Shown: piece after piece, positions 1-12,600 of the stretch | Layout of the letters: each line of letters opens with the position of its first letter | Position numbering within the stretch: position 1 is the first letter of the stretch | Source: Mytilisepta virgata | Lineage: Eukaryota > Mollusca > Bivalvia > Mytilida > Mytilidae | Assembly (NCBI GenBank): GCA_028015205.1 | Contig: CM051521.1 | Location: 71,842,314 to 71,906,313, forward strand | Length of the DNA: 64,000 nucleotides | Direction: 5' to 3' | Notes under the pieces: model-generated | Seen by the model: the letters and a program-made list of their open reading frames with translations, nothing else | The model's database searches: none | What the model was told of the DNA's origin: nothing | Made by a program: the position numbers and the translations under genes

Positions 1-2200
1 TTTTGAGTCATACAACGTTTTAATGCATTTCATCAAACAAAATCTGTCTGCCACAACTTTTACCTGAGTGAATCTGCCTGTTAAGATTCAACCGAAAAAA
101 AAATTCTGTTAAAAAAATAAAAATAAACGAATGGAGAATATTTATCTTAAATTGCTGAAAAAATTACATAACAAAAAACATTTTTAAATTTTAACATGTT
201 ATGTAATTTTGAAATAAATATTTTTTTGTATAAAAAAATGTATTTATATCAGATTGCTTACATAAATATATAGACAAAAAGTAACATATTTCATGTGTAT
301 TTTACTTTCACTATAATTTTGAAATAAATATTTTTATCTACCTGCACAATATAATTAGCAGACACCTTGCTGTGATTAGAACGATAGGAGGTGTGACATA
401 TCTTGCAGTTTGGTAGATAAACTTATTTCCATTTCATAAGAGGTGTGGTTTGGGCTAATTTTTCAACTAATAAGATTTCATTGATTCTGAATAGTTTAGT
501 TATGAATAATAATCCATTGAGTAATTAAATAAAAAAATTTATGGAATGAAAAAATAAATATATGCATATTTTCAAAGGTATTAAGCAGATAAATTTTATA
601 TCGCATTTTATTTAGAAAATAATATTATCTTTCATGTATTTTGCTGTTGAATATCTTTATTTCATTTAATTTTTTCATCAAATATTTCCTGGATGAAGGG
701 GCTGTTTGGAATAAATCCAATTATAAAGTCTGTAAATTTACAAAGTAAAATATTTTCAAGCAAATTATTAATCATTTTTTACTGTTTTGCACCAAGTTAA
801 TATCAAAACTGATGTAGTTCCTTAAGACTAAATAAAAAATTATTCATTAATTTTTAGAATTTCACTTTTTTAAGATAATTTTTAACAATTTACTATTATT
901 GTTGCAATTTTAAAAATGTTTTATTCTTCAGTAAGTTGGAAAAATCTTTCTTTAAAGACTTTCAAGATCAACAAATTCAAGGAAGAATAATTACTGACAT
1001 ATACAGACAAAGTCTGAATTAATTATTAACAAAATATATTTTTTATAATATAATATACTATTGAGTTACCATTACTTTAGATAAAATAATTAATGACTGA
1101 GTTACTTAACAAAAGATTCATAACAAGCAGTAATCATTAAGATAAAGTAAATGGATTAAAAATGTGAACTGAGTCAATAATAATTTAAACAAATAAATAA
1201 TAAAATAGTATAAGTATCTATAATACTAAATTTACGAATTAGCCGAATAGGCGGCAAAACGCGTGGTTCAAAATAAACGATGTATGGTTCAGATTATAAA
1301 GGTTATTATCGGATTTGACAATCTGCATTTATAAATTTCAACTGCAGTTTTGTTTATGTGCAAATGGAATTTGTATGCACTTTTCCTATATGAATTCTCC
1401 CAACATATCCCTTAGAAGGTTCTCGAATGCATCATTTTAACACATTGATTTAAATGAACAAGTATGCACATATTTTTAATGTATTTCTGTTTGAAATTAC
1501 GGAAGAAGAATAAAACTAATTAAAAACATTCTCCTTCGAATGGGATGTTTCCGCTTCATGTATTCAGGATTGTTTTTCTACAATAACGCAATTTCTCCTA
1601 ACTGTAAAGGCTATGAACTTTCAAGATTATATGAAGAAGTAAGGTAAAGTTCAGAGGAATTCCTTAGTTGTTTTTTTTTTGGATTGCTCGGATGTTTACA
1701 TTGCACAAAGTGATTAAACCAACAATTATCTATTTTTACATTATTTGTCATGTGACCTGTCTAAATATATCTCTACCATACAATTCCCTGTAAGCCCTAG
1801 ATAAAACTATTTTTAACAAATGGTCATCTTTATCATTAATGACGAAATTTATCTCGGACATCTTTGATAAATATAAACGTGGACAGCACACGCATCCACA
1901 CACTAAAAATGCTTTTATCGTCTGATTATTGGATATATTTGTGAAATTAAGCATCGCATGCCCTGCCCATGATGACAATGGAACAATTGGAACAATTATT
2001 TTCCAAACATATGCTCTACCTAACTCATGGCATCTTTTGAAAAATTCATCCGTCACTAAGGAAATGGTTACATCTACAATTTCATTTTCATATTTATTCT
2101 GAAGGAAAAATGTAATGCATTATGAAATGTGTATTTAATGAAAGCTTTTCATCAAGTTCCAGTTCAGAATTAATTGTAACAATAAAAATATTGACAATTT
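1..2200. other. AT-rich sequence, no gene found
   Basis: Very AT-rich, with many short A and T runs. A 102-codon minus-strand frame at 1748-2056 has no recognisable domain. A missing WDR88 3' exon could lie here, but I found no blade signature. Confidence 0.4.
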
Positions 2201-2219
2201 ATGTGGTTGTGTTTTCGTC

Positions 2220-2640
2220 ATAGATTTTGACTTTGATGGAACCTTAAGGTCCATTTTGGTAATTCTACGTGGCATACAGTCTACTTCATCAGTGGATACA
2301 TCTTCGGTAGTAACGAACAGCCATATGACAATTGGGTCACGTTGACCTACATTTCACGCTTCATTGACTTTGGTTAAAGTTTGCATTAACATCCATATCT
2401 GGAATATTACAGCATATATAGACATGAAACTATCAGTTGATACCACATACTTGACAGGAAAGTTTATGGAAAGCCTGCTACAACATCCATATTGAGTCAC
2501 TGTTCCAAGAATGACATGGCCGCAACAACTTTTTGTAGTCAACATGGCCACCACAAAAAAAAAAAAATGCTTATTTTCCCGCGCTCGCGCGGGTTCAATG
2601 TCTTGTATCAACCTATATATATTACATGTAATATATAACC
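2220..2640. repeat. Degenerate interspersed repeat with a GC-rich palindrome
   Basis: Phrases such as 'cttcatcagtggata' and 'tgacctacatttca' recur in inverted or variant form at 39750-40110 and 43760-44250, so this is an old copy of that repeat group. At 2578-2593 lies cccgcgctcgcgcggg, a 6-bp-stem palindrome, very GC-rich for its surroundings. Confidence 0.5.
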
Positions 2641-2784
2641 CCTAATCTATCGGTCTCCTTAATGCATATATTAAAATATGTTTGGTCCCCATAATATTAG
2701 AAACAAGCATATATATTAATCTTTAATATTTTATATTATATATGATAAATAAATATAGTATTTTTTAAATTTTAACTTATAATT

Positions 2785-3421
2785 AAACAAGGGTGGACAC
2801 ACTACATGTCTCACCTGAATATGCACACAGACATAGAATAATAATTATCTGATACCTGACATTTTGCAAAACAAATTTAGGTCAAGGTCAAAAGGCAGGT
2901 GTCATACCAACATGTATCCACTAAGAACTATCTATTGACCAAATATGGTTGGTCTACGTATTAAATTTGCTGAGAAACGGACCTAATCTCGAAAATGTAA
3001 CAAAGTCACTCAAGCATGCAAATTAGGTCAAAGTCCAGAGACAGGTGTCAGACTTGCATGTAGCCACTTAGAACTATCTATAGATCAAACACGGATGGGT
3101 CTAGGTATTACCGTTGCTGAAAAAAGGACTTCAGAAATTTGGATGAAAGTCACTCAACCATGAAATTGAGGTCAAGGTCCAGAGAAAAGTGTCAGACTGG
3201 CATGTACCCACAAAGAACTATAAATAGACCATATACTGTGGGTCTAGGTATTACAGTTTCTGAGAAACGGACTTAACCATGAAAAATTGACAAAGTCACT
3301 CAAAGATGAAATTGAGGTCAAGGTCCCAAGCCAGGTGTACTAAGAACTATCTATAGACCAAATATGGTTGGCCTAGGTATTTTACAGTTTCTAAGAAATG
3401 GACTTAACCACAAATAAAATA
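2785..3421 (+). repeat. Family-2 element, 5' part with tandem units of about 145 bp
   Basis: Opens with 'aaacaagggtggacacacta', as does the copy at 36840. It then carries about four diverged units, each with 'actaagaactatctat' near 2922, 3067, 3210 and 3340. The 3' end (GGCAAGAC type, seen at 17640-17676) is missing; family 3 begins directly after. Confidence 0.7.
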
Positions 3422-5664
3422 AAATGCTCCGCTGGGCGCAGCTAGATACAACCGCAGATGTCGAACCCTGAATAGTTGGGGCAATTATAAACACAACATT
3501 CAAGCTTGATACAATACTGAATTTGGATTGTGAATAAATATTTGACACAGCATAGGTTTCTGACACAGAATGAATGTTGTCTAAGAACTTAAAAATTTTT
3601 AATTTACCTATTCAAACCATATCAGTATTATTTGTTTTTATATATAAATCAGAAATAACCAATTTAAAATTTAAAATTGGGCACACATATCAATTTCTTG
3701 CTATTGCGCAATACTGTGTAATTGAAAATTTCTTCAAATATTTGACACATAATAGGTTTCTGACACAGAATAACTGAAATCAAAGAACTTAAAATTGGTC
3801 ATATGATTTGAATTTATATTCAATTTTTTGCTTCTTGTGCAATACAATATGCTGTGGAGAATTGCCCCCCCCCCAAAAAAATAATAATTTACCCCTTTTT
3901 TTAGCTTTTGTGCAATACACTATGAAGTTGCACATTGACCCCCCTCCCAAAAAAAAAACAAAAAACAATAAAATTTATTGTAACCCCCCCCCCCTTTTTT
4001 TGCTAAAAAAATTTTGAAATTTTCTTTTTAATTTATGAAATATGAAATGAGAAAAAATTACCCCCTCCCCAATTTCTCATTTACCCCCCCCCCCCAAATT
4101 TTGTTTTCAACCCCCCCCCCTTTCTTTATACTTTGCAACCATAACAGCCCATTTAAATACACCATAACATATTAAAATAGAAAATGACATCATAGTCATG
4201 GATGGCAAATTTTAAATATACATAATTTAAAAGCAGTTTAGATAAGATAAACAAATAAGCTTCATCAGCACATTTTATATTGGCAAATTTCCAATGGAAT
4301 TTGTTAGTAATAAAGTTTTGATAACAGGGCACACATATCAATTTCTTGCTATTGCGCAATACTGTGCAATTGAAAATTTCTTCAAATATTTGACACATAA
4401 TAGGTTTCTGACACAGAATAACTGAAATAAAGAACTTAGAATTGGTCATATGATTTGAATTTATATTCAATTTTTTGCTTTTGTGTAATACAATATGCTG
4501 TGGAGAATTGCCCCCCCCCCCCCCCCAAAAAAAAAAATAATTTACCCCCTTTTTAGCTTTAATTTTGGACCCCGATTTGGACCAACTTGAAATCTGGGCC
4601 CATAATAAAAAAACTAAGTACATGTTTAGATTCAGCATATCAAAGAACCCCAAGAATTCAGTTTTTGTTAAATTCAAATTAAGTTTAATTTTGGACCCTT
4701 TGGACCTTAATGTAGACAAATTTGAAAACGGGACCAAAAATTAAGAATCTAAATGCACGGTTAGATTCGGCATATCAAAGAACCCCAATAGTTCAATTTT
4801 CGATGAAATCAAACAAAGTTTAATTTTGGATCCCGATTTGGACCAACTTGAAAACTGGGCCCATAATAAAAAAACTAAGTACATGTTTAGATTCAGCATA
4901 TCAAAGAACCCAAAGAATTCAATTTTTGTTAAAATCAAACTAATTTTAATTTTGGATCCTTTGGACCTTAATGTAGACCAATTTGAAAACAGGACTAAAA
5001 ATTAGGAATATAAATGCTTGGTTAGATTCGGCATATCAAAGAACCCCAATAGTTCAATTTTCGATGAAATCAAACAAAGTTTAATTTTGGACCCTTTTGG
5101 CCCCTAATTCCTAAACTGTTGGGACCAAAACTCCCAAAGTCAATCCCAACCTTCCTTTTGTGGTCATAAACCTTGTGTTTAAATTTCATAAATTTCTACT
5201 TACTTATACTAAAGTTATTGTGCAAAAACCAAGAAAAATGCTTATTTGGGCCCTTCTTTAGCCCCTAATTCCTAAACTGTTGGGACCAAATCTCCCAAAA
5301 ACAATCCCAACCTTCCTTTTATGGTCATAAACCTTGTGTTAAAATTTCATAGATTTCTATTTACTTATACTAGAATTATTGTGCGAAAACCAAGAAAAAT
5401 GCTTATTGGGCCCTTTTTTGGCCCCTAATTCTTAAACTGTTGGGACCAAAACTGCCAAAATCAATCCCAACCTTCCTTTTGTGGTCATAAACCTTGTGTT
5501 TAAATTTCATAGATTTCTATTAACTTATACTAAAGTTATAGTGCGAAAACCAAATGTCTTCGGACGACGACGCTGACGACGGACGATGACGCAGACGACG
5601 ACGACGACGAAGACAACGTCATACCAATATACGACCGCAAAAATTTTGCGGTCGTATAAAAAGT
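3422..5664 (+). mobile_element. Family-3 hairpin-ended element (ACGACCGC family), full length
   Basis: Starts with a small hairpin (gctccgctgggcgcagc) and 'acaaccgcagatgtcga', and ends in a strong palindrome, atacgaccgc..gcggtcgtat at 5629-5658, followed by A's. Just before the end is a GACGAC microsatellite (5560-5615). Inside are a roughly 640-bp internal duplication (3680-3890 versus 4328-4550), alternating 135/126-bp units at 4560-5095 and three 160-bp units at 5100-5550. No protein is encoded, so it is non-autonomous. The shared 'cgaccgca' near both ends supports these limits. I know similar sequences from bivalve genomes and transcripts. Confidence 0.7.
3865..4130. repeat. Cluster of homopolymer C and A/T runs
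   Basis: Runs of 8-11 C alternate with runs of A or T at 3865-3880, 3940-3960, 3985-3995, 4086-4095 and 4110-4120; another C run of about 16 lies at 4511-4526. They sit within the duplicated part of the family-3 element. Confidence 0.8.
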
Positions 5665-5740
5665 GGTTTCAGAGGAGAAGATTAAAATGTGAAAAGTTAA
5701 CGGACGACGGACAAAAGCCTTTTGCCAAGTGAGCTAAAAA
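5661..5740 (+). repeat. Family-1 3'-end fragment
   Basis: Contains the signature 'gtttcagaggagaagat', 'ggacgacggac' and 'gccaagtgagctaaaaa'. Only the 3' end survives; it abuts the end of the family-3 element. Confidence 0.65.
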
Positions 5741-5764
5741 TGAAATAAAACAAAACAAAAAAAC

Positions 5765-6480
5765 ATTAACAAGAAGAAGGTGGTCCTCTTTCAGAATTTT
5801 ATATCATGACCTTGCTCGCAATGCAACATGGCCGCCATAGCTGAACATAGTTTAACATAGTTTAACATAGCACCCTATGGGAAAATTCACTTAAAAATCT
5901 TGTCTGAAACCAGTAAGCTAATTGGAATTCAATTTGGCCTTTAACAGATATTCACACAGTTTAACAGGACACCCTACTGTAAATTTACTTTAAGACATTA
6001 TTGTCTGAAACAACTTAGTCAACTGGTTCAATGGTCCTTAATTGGTCCTCTTTAGAAATGTATCTGATGACCCAAGATAGCCACCACAGGCATACTTAGA
6101 CCCTATGGCAAAATTCACATAACGATCTTCCTGTCTGAAACCACTTAGTCAATTGGATACAAACTTGGCAGCAAAAGTCCTTAGATGGTCTTCTTTCAGA
6201 AATATATCTTATCACCCTGCCCACTATCCGAGATGGCCACCAGGGCCAAACATAGTTTAACCTATAGGACCCAATGAGAATATTCACCTAACAAATCCTC
6301 ATGTCTGAAACCAGTGAGACATTTGGAATCTTATTTGGCAAAACCAGTGAGCCAATTTGAACCCAACTTGACAGCAATGTTCCAGACTGCAAGCCAAGAT
6401 GATAATACCCAAAAAGTGTATTCTGCTTTGAGACTGCAAATGATATCCAGATGAACAATACAGGTACAGGCTACTGCATG
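5765..6480 (-). repeat. Family-1 fragment, reversed and degenerate
   Basis: Carries reversed family-1 phrases several times: 'ggtcctctttcagaa', 'aagatggccgccacag'-like and 'aacatagtttaacata', with units of roughly 150 bp. No clear ends. Confidence 0.6.
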
Positions 6481-7370
6481 CACTTTATTTGTATACAATT
6501 ATGTCATACATTATAAGTAGATTTGCAAAAATTGTGAAATTAAATGTACATGTAATCTGATGACCTAAACCATTTTTCATCTGATGCATTTTATTAATTT
6601 TCTATGCAGTATTGTCATAAGTTTTTGCAATTTTTATTTTTCAATTAAGTGTTGTGCCTTATGTGCATTATATGGCCACCCCAAGTGTCAAAAAGTATAC
6701 AGACCCTCAGACCACCATTTGTAAGAATGTTACTAAAAGTTTGGAGAAAATCGGTAAAGGTGTACTGGAGCTAGTATGTGATATTTGAAAAATGCTTATA
6801 TTTGGACAATCTAACGCACAAAATATTGTTAAAAAGTATAAGGACCCCCAGACCACCATTTGCAATAATGTGTTAAAGATTGAAGAAAATCAGTAAAGGC
6901 ATACACAAATTTGTTCGCGACAAGTGAAAAATTGCTTATATTTGGACAATCTGAAGTCCCTGGGAGTGTCCCATAACTTTGGAACAACAAAAGTTAAAAT
7001 TTGAAGAAAATCAGTAAAGGCATATTCAAGTTGTGAAATGTGAAATGTGAAAAATTGCTTTTTTTTTAACAATTAAGGTCCAATAACTCTGGAACAACAA
7101 AAGTGAAAATCGTCAAAAAGTATACAGACACTCATACTATTATTTGTAATGATGTGTTAAAGTTTGAAGAAAATCAGTCAAGGTGTACTCAAGTTAGTGC
7201 CTGAAATGTTTACACCAGACAGACAGCTTGACAGTATACCATAATATGTCTGTGGTTGATGGACATATAAAAACTGAGGCCCACAGGGGTCAAATTTTTA
7301 AGTTGTGAATTTAAGCTGTGAAATCAACACCTTTTTAAAATTTTTTTATCTTTCACTTATTGCATTTTAT
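6480..7370. repeat. Tandem repeats, family-5 element and flanking array
   Basis: From 6660 to 7272 a diverged repeat recurs ('cagaccctcagaccaccatt' near 6695 and 6850, a variant near 7125), ending 'ggacatataaaaac', the same A-tailed style as other families. Around it (6480-6660 and 7280-7370) are units built on 'gcattttatt' and 'gtattgtcata' that continue at 8701. Confidence 0.55.
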
Positions 7371-8700
7371 TAGCTAACCTGGCCCAAATAGCCAACTGAG
7401 CTATTGCCATTATGTGTGATCAATCATTGTCATCTGTTGTTGTAAACTTTCCTTTAACGATTGTCTCCTCTGAAACCACTAAGCCAATTGAAACAAAACT
7501 TGGCAGCAATAGTCCTTTAATAGGTGGTCAGAAATATATCTGATGACCCAACTTGCCACCCAAGATTGCCTCCAAAGCTGAACATAGTTTTTTTACATAG
7601 GACCCAATTGGAAAATTCATTTTAAAATCTTCTTGTCTGAAAGAAATATGCTAATTGAAACCATGCTTTGCAGCAATGGTCCTTAGGTGGTCCTCTTTCA
7701 GAAATGTATCTGATGACAGGACTGCCCTCAAAGATGGCTGGCATATGTACAGGGGAACATAGTTTAACTGAGAACCCTATGGAAAATTCACTTAAAGACG
7801 TTGTCTGAAACAACTTAGACAATTGGAACCAACTTTGCAGCAATGGTTCTTAGTTGGTCCTCTCTCAGAAATATATATCTGATGACCTGGACCACCATCT
7901 AAAATTAACTTAATGATACTATTGTCTGAAACAACTTAGCCAAGCAATTGGAACCAAACCTGGCAGCAATGGTCCTTAGCTAGTTCTCTCTAAGAAATGT
8001 ATCTAATGACTCAGACTGCTGGCTTCGTCAGGTGAACATAGTTAAACATAGGGTACTATGGAAAGTTAACTTAAAAAATCTTCTTGTACAAAATATCTTA
8101 GCAAATTGGAATCAAACTTTGCAGCAATGATTCTTAAGTAGTCCTATTTCAGAAATGTATCCAAAGACCCCGACTGCCAGCACAGATGGCCGTCACAGGT
8201 GAACATAGTTTAACATAGGACTGTATGGTAAAATTCACTTAAAATTCTTCTTTTCTGAACACAGTGAACCAATTGGGAATCCAAAAGAGCAGCAATGATC
8301 TTAGCTGGTCCTCTTTTAGAAATATATCTGATGACCCTGCCAACCATCTAAGATGGCCACCACAGTCAAACATAGTTTAACATAGGACCCTATGGGAAAA
8401 TTCACTTAAAATTCTTCTTGTCTGAACCAACTGGAACCCTACTGAGCAGCAATGATCTTGGGTGGTCCTCTTTCAGAAATATATTCGTTGATCCTGCCAA
8501 CAGCTGAAGAGATTTGAAAATAGGATTATATGGGAACATTTACCTAAAAAATTTTCTTGTCTGAAACCAGTGAGAAATTTGGATCCGAATTTAGCAAACC
8601 AGTGAGCCAATTGAACCCAACATGAAAGCAATGTCACTTTATTCTGCTTTAAGTCTGCAAATATCCAGGTGAGGGATATAGGCTCCTAGGAGCCTCTAGT
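7371..8700 (-). mobile_element. Family-1 element, reversed, inserted in a tandem array
   Basis: The right end carries the 5' hairpin (ggctcctaggagcc); the left end carries the worn 3' hairpin (tagctaacctggccca). Inside are about seven diverged units containing 'gcagcaatggtcctta' and 'aacatagtttaacata'. The flanks (gcattttatt on the left, tatagtattgtcata on the right) join to give one unit of the surrounding array. Confidence 0.7.
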
Positions 8701-9060
8701 TTTTTTATATAGTATTGTCATACACTGTATGTAGATGTGCAATAAGGTTTTAGATTTTTTCATTTTTAAAAAAATGGGGCCCCCAGGGGTTGACTTTTGA
8801 AGTTGTAAATTTAAATCCTCTTTTATTTATAACTCTTATGTATTTTATTTCTATATAACATTTTCATACACTATATTTAGATGCACAATATTATTTTTCA
8901 AATAATAGGGCCCACAAGTGTTGAATTTTGACAATTGTACGTATGTGACTTGAACTCTTCTTTCATTTTTGATATTATGCATTTTATCTCATACAATATT
9001 GCTAAACAATAAATAATTGCAAAATACAGTTTAAGAATTTTGATTTTGAGGCCAACACTG
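8701..9060. repeat. Continuation of the 'gtattgtcata' tandem array
   Basis: Two to three units of about 130-140 bp containing 'ggggcccccaggggttga', 'tatgtattttatttctat' and 'catacactatatttagatg'. Matches 6480-6660 and 7280-7370. The stretch 9060-9554 has no recognisable feature. Confidence 0.55.
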
Positions 9061-9554
9061 TCCTGGGCTTCAATTATAAAATGTAGATTTAAGGTTAAGA
9101 CTTAAACTTTTGATTTTCAAAAGTATAATCCATATTCAAGCATGTATGATTGTGAAAGCGATGCAGTATTTGATACTACATACCTTGGGAATGCAACATT
9201 GGGTAGTGTGAGGTTAGCTGTCATTTCGGAAAATTTAAAATTTTTGCAAAAACCTGGAACACTATATTCCTTTAGGATTAATTTTATTTTTGACATTAAT
9301 TGCAACAAGTAATTTAAATTTTTTTTGTTCAAATAAATTAAGGCAAAAAATTTAAATAAAAGTCTGTTAAATTAAAAACTGCATACAGATCATATTGTAT
9401 GATGGACCTGGCTTAATTAAGAATATAAGCCTCATGTCTGACAGAAAAATGTGAAATTCCCCTATGCTACATCTCTCTGTATGAAAGACACTTATAATCT
9501 TCACTCTCATGGTAAAAACACAACACAATTTGAAACTGAAATATAAAGGCATAC

Positions 9555-9625
9555 CATCTGTACTAAACTGACAAGAACTGACAGACCCATCATGACTTCC
9601 TGTCAACTTTCCTGGTCCTGTAGAC
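9555..9625 (-). CDS. WDR88: WDR88-like exon 7 (start of blade 6), last exon found
   Basis: Acceptor tttttag, donor gtatgcc; 71 bases, phase 2 in, phase 1 out. It reads SHDGSVSSCQFSTDG, the first half of a blade, so at least one more coding exon must follow to the left. Confidence 0.75.
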
Positions 9626-12600
9626 CTAAAAATAAAGTAGAAAGTGACTAGGTTAAAATTTAAACTGAAAATTGACATAATATCAATGTACTATAGTAAT
9701 AAAAGTTTCTTCATACATTTAACAGTATGAAAGGCATTTTAATTTGTTGAATTTAATTTCTTATTTATAATAAGAGTGGTCAAAGTGGTTAAAAGTTCAG
9801 AAAACTGGACATAATTTTGGTAAGGGACCTTGGAATAAATAGAAAGCTTTTATCAGAATCAACAGTGGTCCCAGCATCCCCCCACTCTCCTAATTATTTG
9901 GAACACTTACCAAAAGTAAACAAGAGGCTCCCAAGAGCCTGAATCGCTCACCTGTTATCTTTTGTGTACCAGTAGATCTTGCCTCAATGATTATTTTTGC
10001 TATTTAATGTATACCGTCATAATTTTCTCCTTAACATTGACCTATACAGCTAAAATATAGAATCTTGAACCCAAATAGATATGGTTGCTAGGGACTTTTT
10101 CATCAGTTGCTATGGACTTTTTCAATGGCATTGACTCTTGACCTTCAATTTTGACTTGAACAGGTAAATTGTAGGGTCCTCAACCAAAATATATATGGTT
10201 GCTAGGGACTTTTTCATCGGTTGCTGTGGACTTTTTCAATTGCATTGACTCTTAACATTTCTTTTTGACTTGTACAGGTAAATAATAAAGTCCTTAACCT
10301 GAATATATATGGTTGCTAGAGACTTTTCATTGGTTGCTATGGACTTTTTCAATTACATTGACTCTTAACCTTTCTTTTTGACTTGTAAAGGTAAATTATA
10401 AGGTCCTTAATCAAAATATATATGGTTGCTAGGGACTTTTTCATCTGTTGCTATGGAATTTTTCAATGACTTGACCCTTGACGCTCCATTTTACTTCTAC
10501 TGCTACCATTTTATTTATTTCAAGTAACGCTCTAAACATCTGTAACAATGTCAGACCATTATTTTCTGTTTACATGTAAATAATCTTTCAAGGGCAAAAA
10601 CTCCTATAAGATGTCAATTGACGATTTTGGTCATGTTGACTTATTTGTAGATCTTACTTTGCTGAACATTTTTGTTGTTAACAGTTTGTCTTTATCTATT
10701 ATTATATTCAAGATAACAACCTAAAACTGCAAAATTTCCTTAAAATTAACAATTCAGGGGCAATAACTCAATAACTTCATCTGAAAATGTCACGGCTGGT
10801 AGATCCTGACCTGTTTTTACCCCGTCAGTTTTGCTCTAAATGCTTTGGTTTTTGAGATATAAACCAAAAACTGCATTTGACACCTATGTTCTAATTTTAG
10901 CATCAGTGGCCATGTATGTTGATAAATCAAAACTTCAGATATACTTTATAAACTAGTCACCCCAAGGAACATTTAGTTAAAGTTGTAGGTATTTTACCCA
11001 GTAGTTTCAGAGGAGAAGATTCTTGAAATAGTTTACCAGGACGACGACGATGGACGCCAAGTGATGGCATAAGCTCACATGGCCCTTTGGGCCAGGTGAG
11101 CTAAAAATCTTAAATGTTACTGCCAATTAACAGATGTTATTCAATCATTCTATGAAGAAATCAAATATGGGACCCAAGTATAGAAAATTCTAATACATTA
11201 TAAAATGCTAACAATATACTGTAAATAAATGAAAAACATAAATTGAATAAAGGGTTTTGCCCCAGCCAACTGAAGTTTCAAAAATAAAGTAAAAACCCCT
11301 AAATTATACTATATACGCAGTAATAAAGTAAAAACGGTATAAAAACTCCTGTAATAGTGCAATGTACATAATTTTCATGGGATATATTTCTGAAGGAGGA
11401 ACGTATAAGGAGCATTTTTAAGTAAAGTTTCCCATAGAGTGCTATGTTAAAGTAATTTTGTCTGTGATGGCCATCTTGAATGGTGGGCTAGGTCATGAGT
11501 TATAATTCTAACAGAAAACACCTTAGGACCATTGCTGCCAAGTTGGGTTCCAATTGACTCATTAGTTTCAGACAAGAAGATTTAAGTACCGGTAAATTTT
11601 ACCAAAGTGTCCGTTGTTAAACTATGTTAGGCACATAAGGACAATGCCATAAAAATTTGGTCCTAAATGGCATAGTGGTTTCAGAGGAGGAAATTTTTTA
11701 ATAATTTGTTTGATAATTTTTTCATTTTCAAACGGCAGACACACTGGTCAGAGGTTATTTTTGAAAGGGGAGCACCTGAGGACCATTCCACTAAATTTGG
11801 CAAAGCGATGGTCCAGGTGAGCTAAACTAAAGTATAAAAGTAAAACACAGATTTAAATTATATTAAAAATATTTAATATAATACATATCTGTGATTTGTC
11901 ACCTCAGTTCATGTCTAGAAATGAAGTCTGAAGAATATTATGATATTATAATAAAACAATAATTGTAGCCTTTTGATATTGGCTCATATATATTTTTATC
12001 GACCTAATATAAATATATTGACCTCAGACTTCTGCCTAAGTCAATATACTTCCATCATGTCAATAAAAACATGTATTGACCTCCTCCAATGGCTATAATT
12101 GTTAACTTTCATTTTACCTGTAACTTCCTGTTGCAACATCCCATATATTCACTGTTTTATCCCAGGATCCTGTGGCAAATTTTCTTTCATCAAAACTAAT
12201 GTCACAACATGATATAATGTTGATATGTCCCCTAAATAAATAATATTCAGATTACTTAACACCTTTTTGAACATCATACTCATAAGTTCATAACAGAGAA
12301 CCCTGTATATAACTGGATACTTTTAATTATATTTCTGACATCAAGGCTATGACTATTCTGATTGGTTAAAGTCAAAATTTATCTTACTTTGTCTACCTAC
12401 TGGAAATTCATAGGCCAGTGCAGACATTAACAAACATGTTTAAACAAAATGTACTGCGGGCCATTGCTCACTACTGATACCCTTGCTTTTCGATAAGGTA
12501 AAAAAATAAACAAAGTCGCCAAACAGGAAGTTGATTTCGACTTGGTCCGAAAACGCATCCCACAATATGGCATACCTATAGAAGGCATCTGACAAAATAT

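Noticed and set aside
1748..2056. 102-codon minus-strand frame
   Set aside because: No recognisable motif, no splice signals linking it to WDR88; kept as unknown.
4153..4737. 194-codon minus-strand frame
   Set aside because: Runs through poly-C and A/T homopolymers of the family-3 element, giving a poly-Gly/Phe stretch; not coding.
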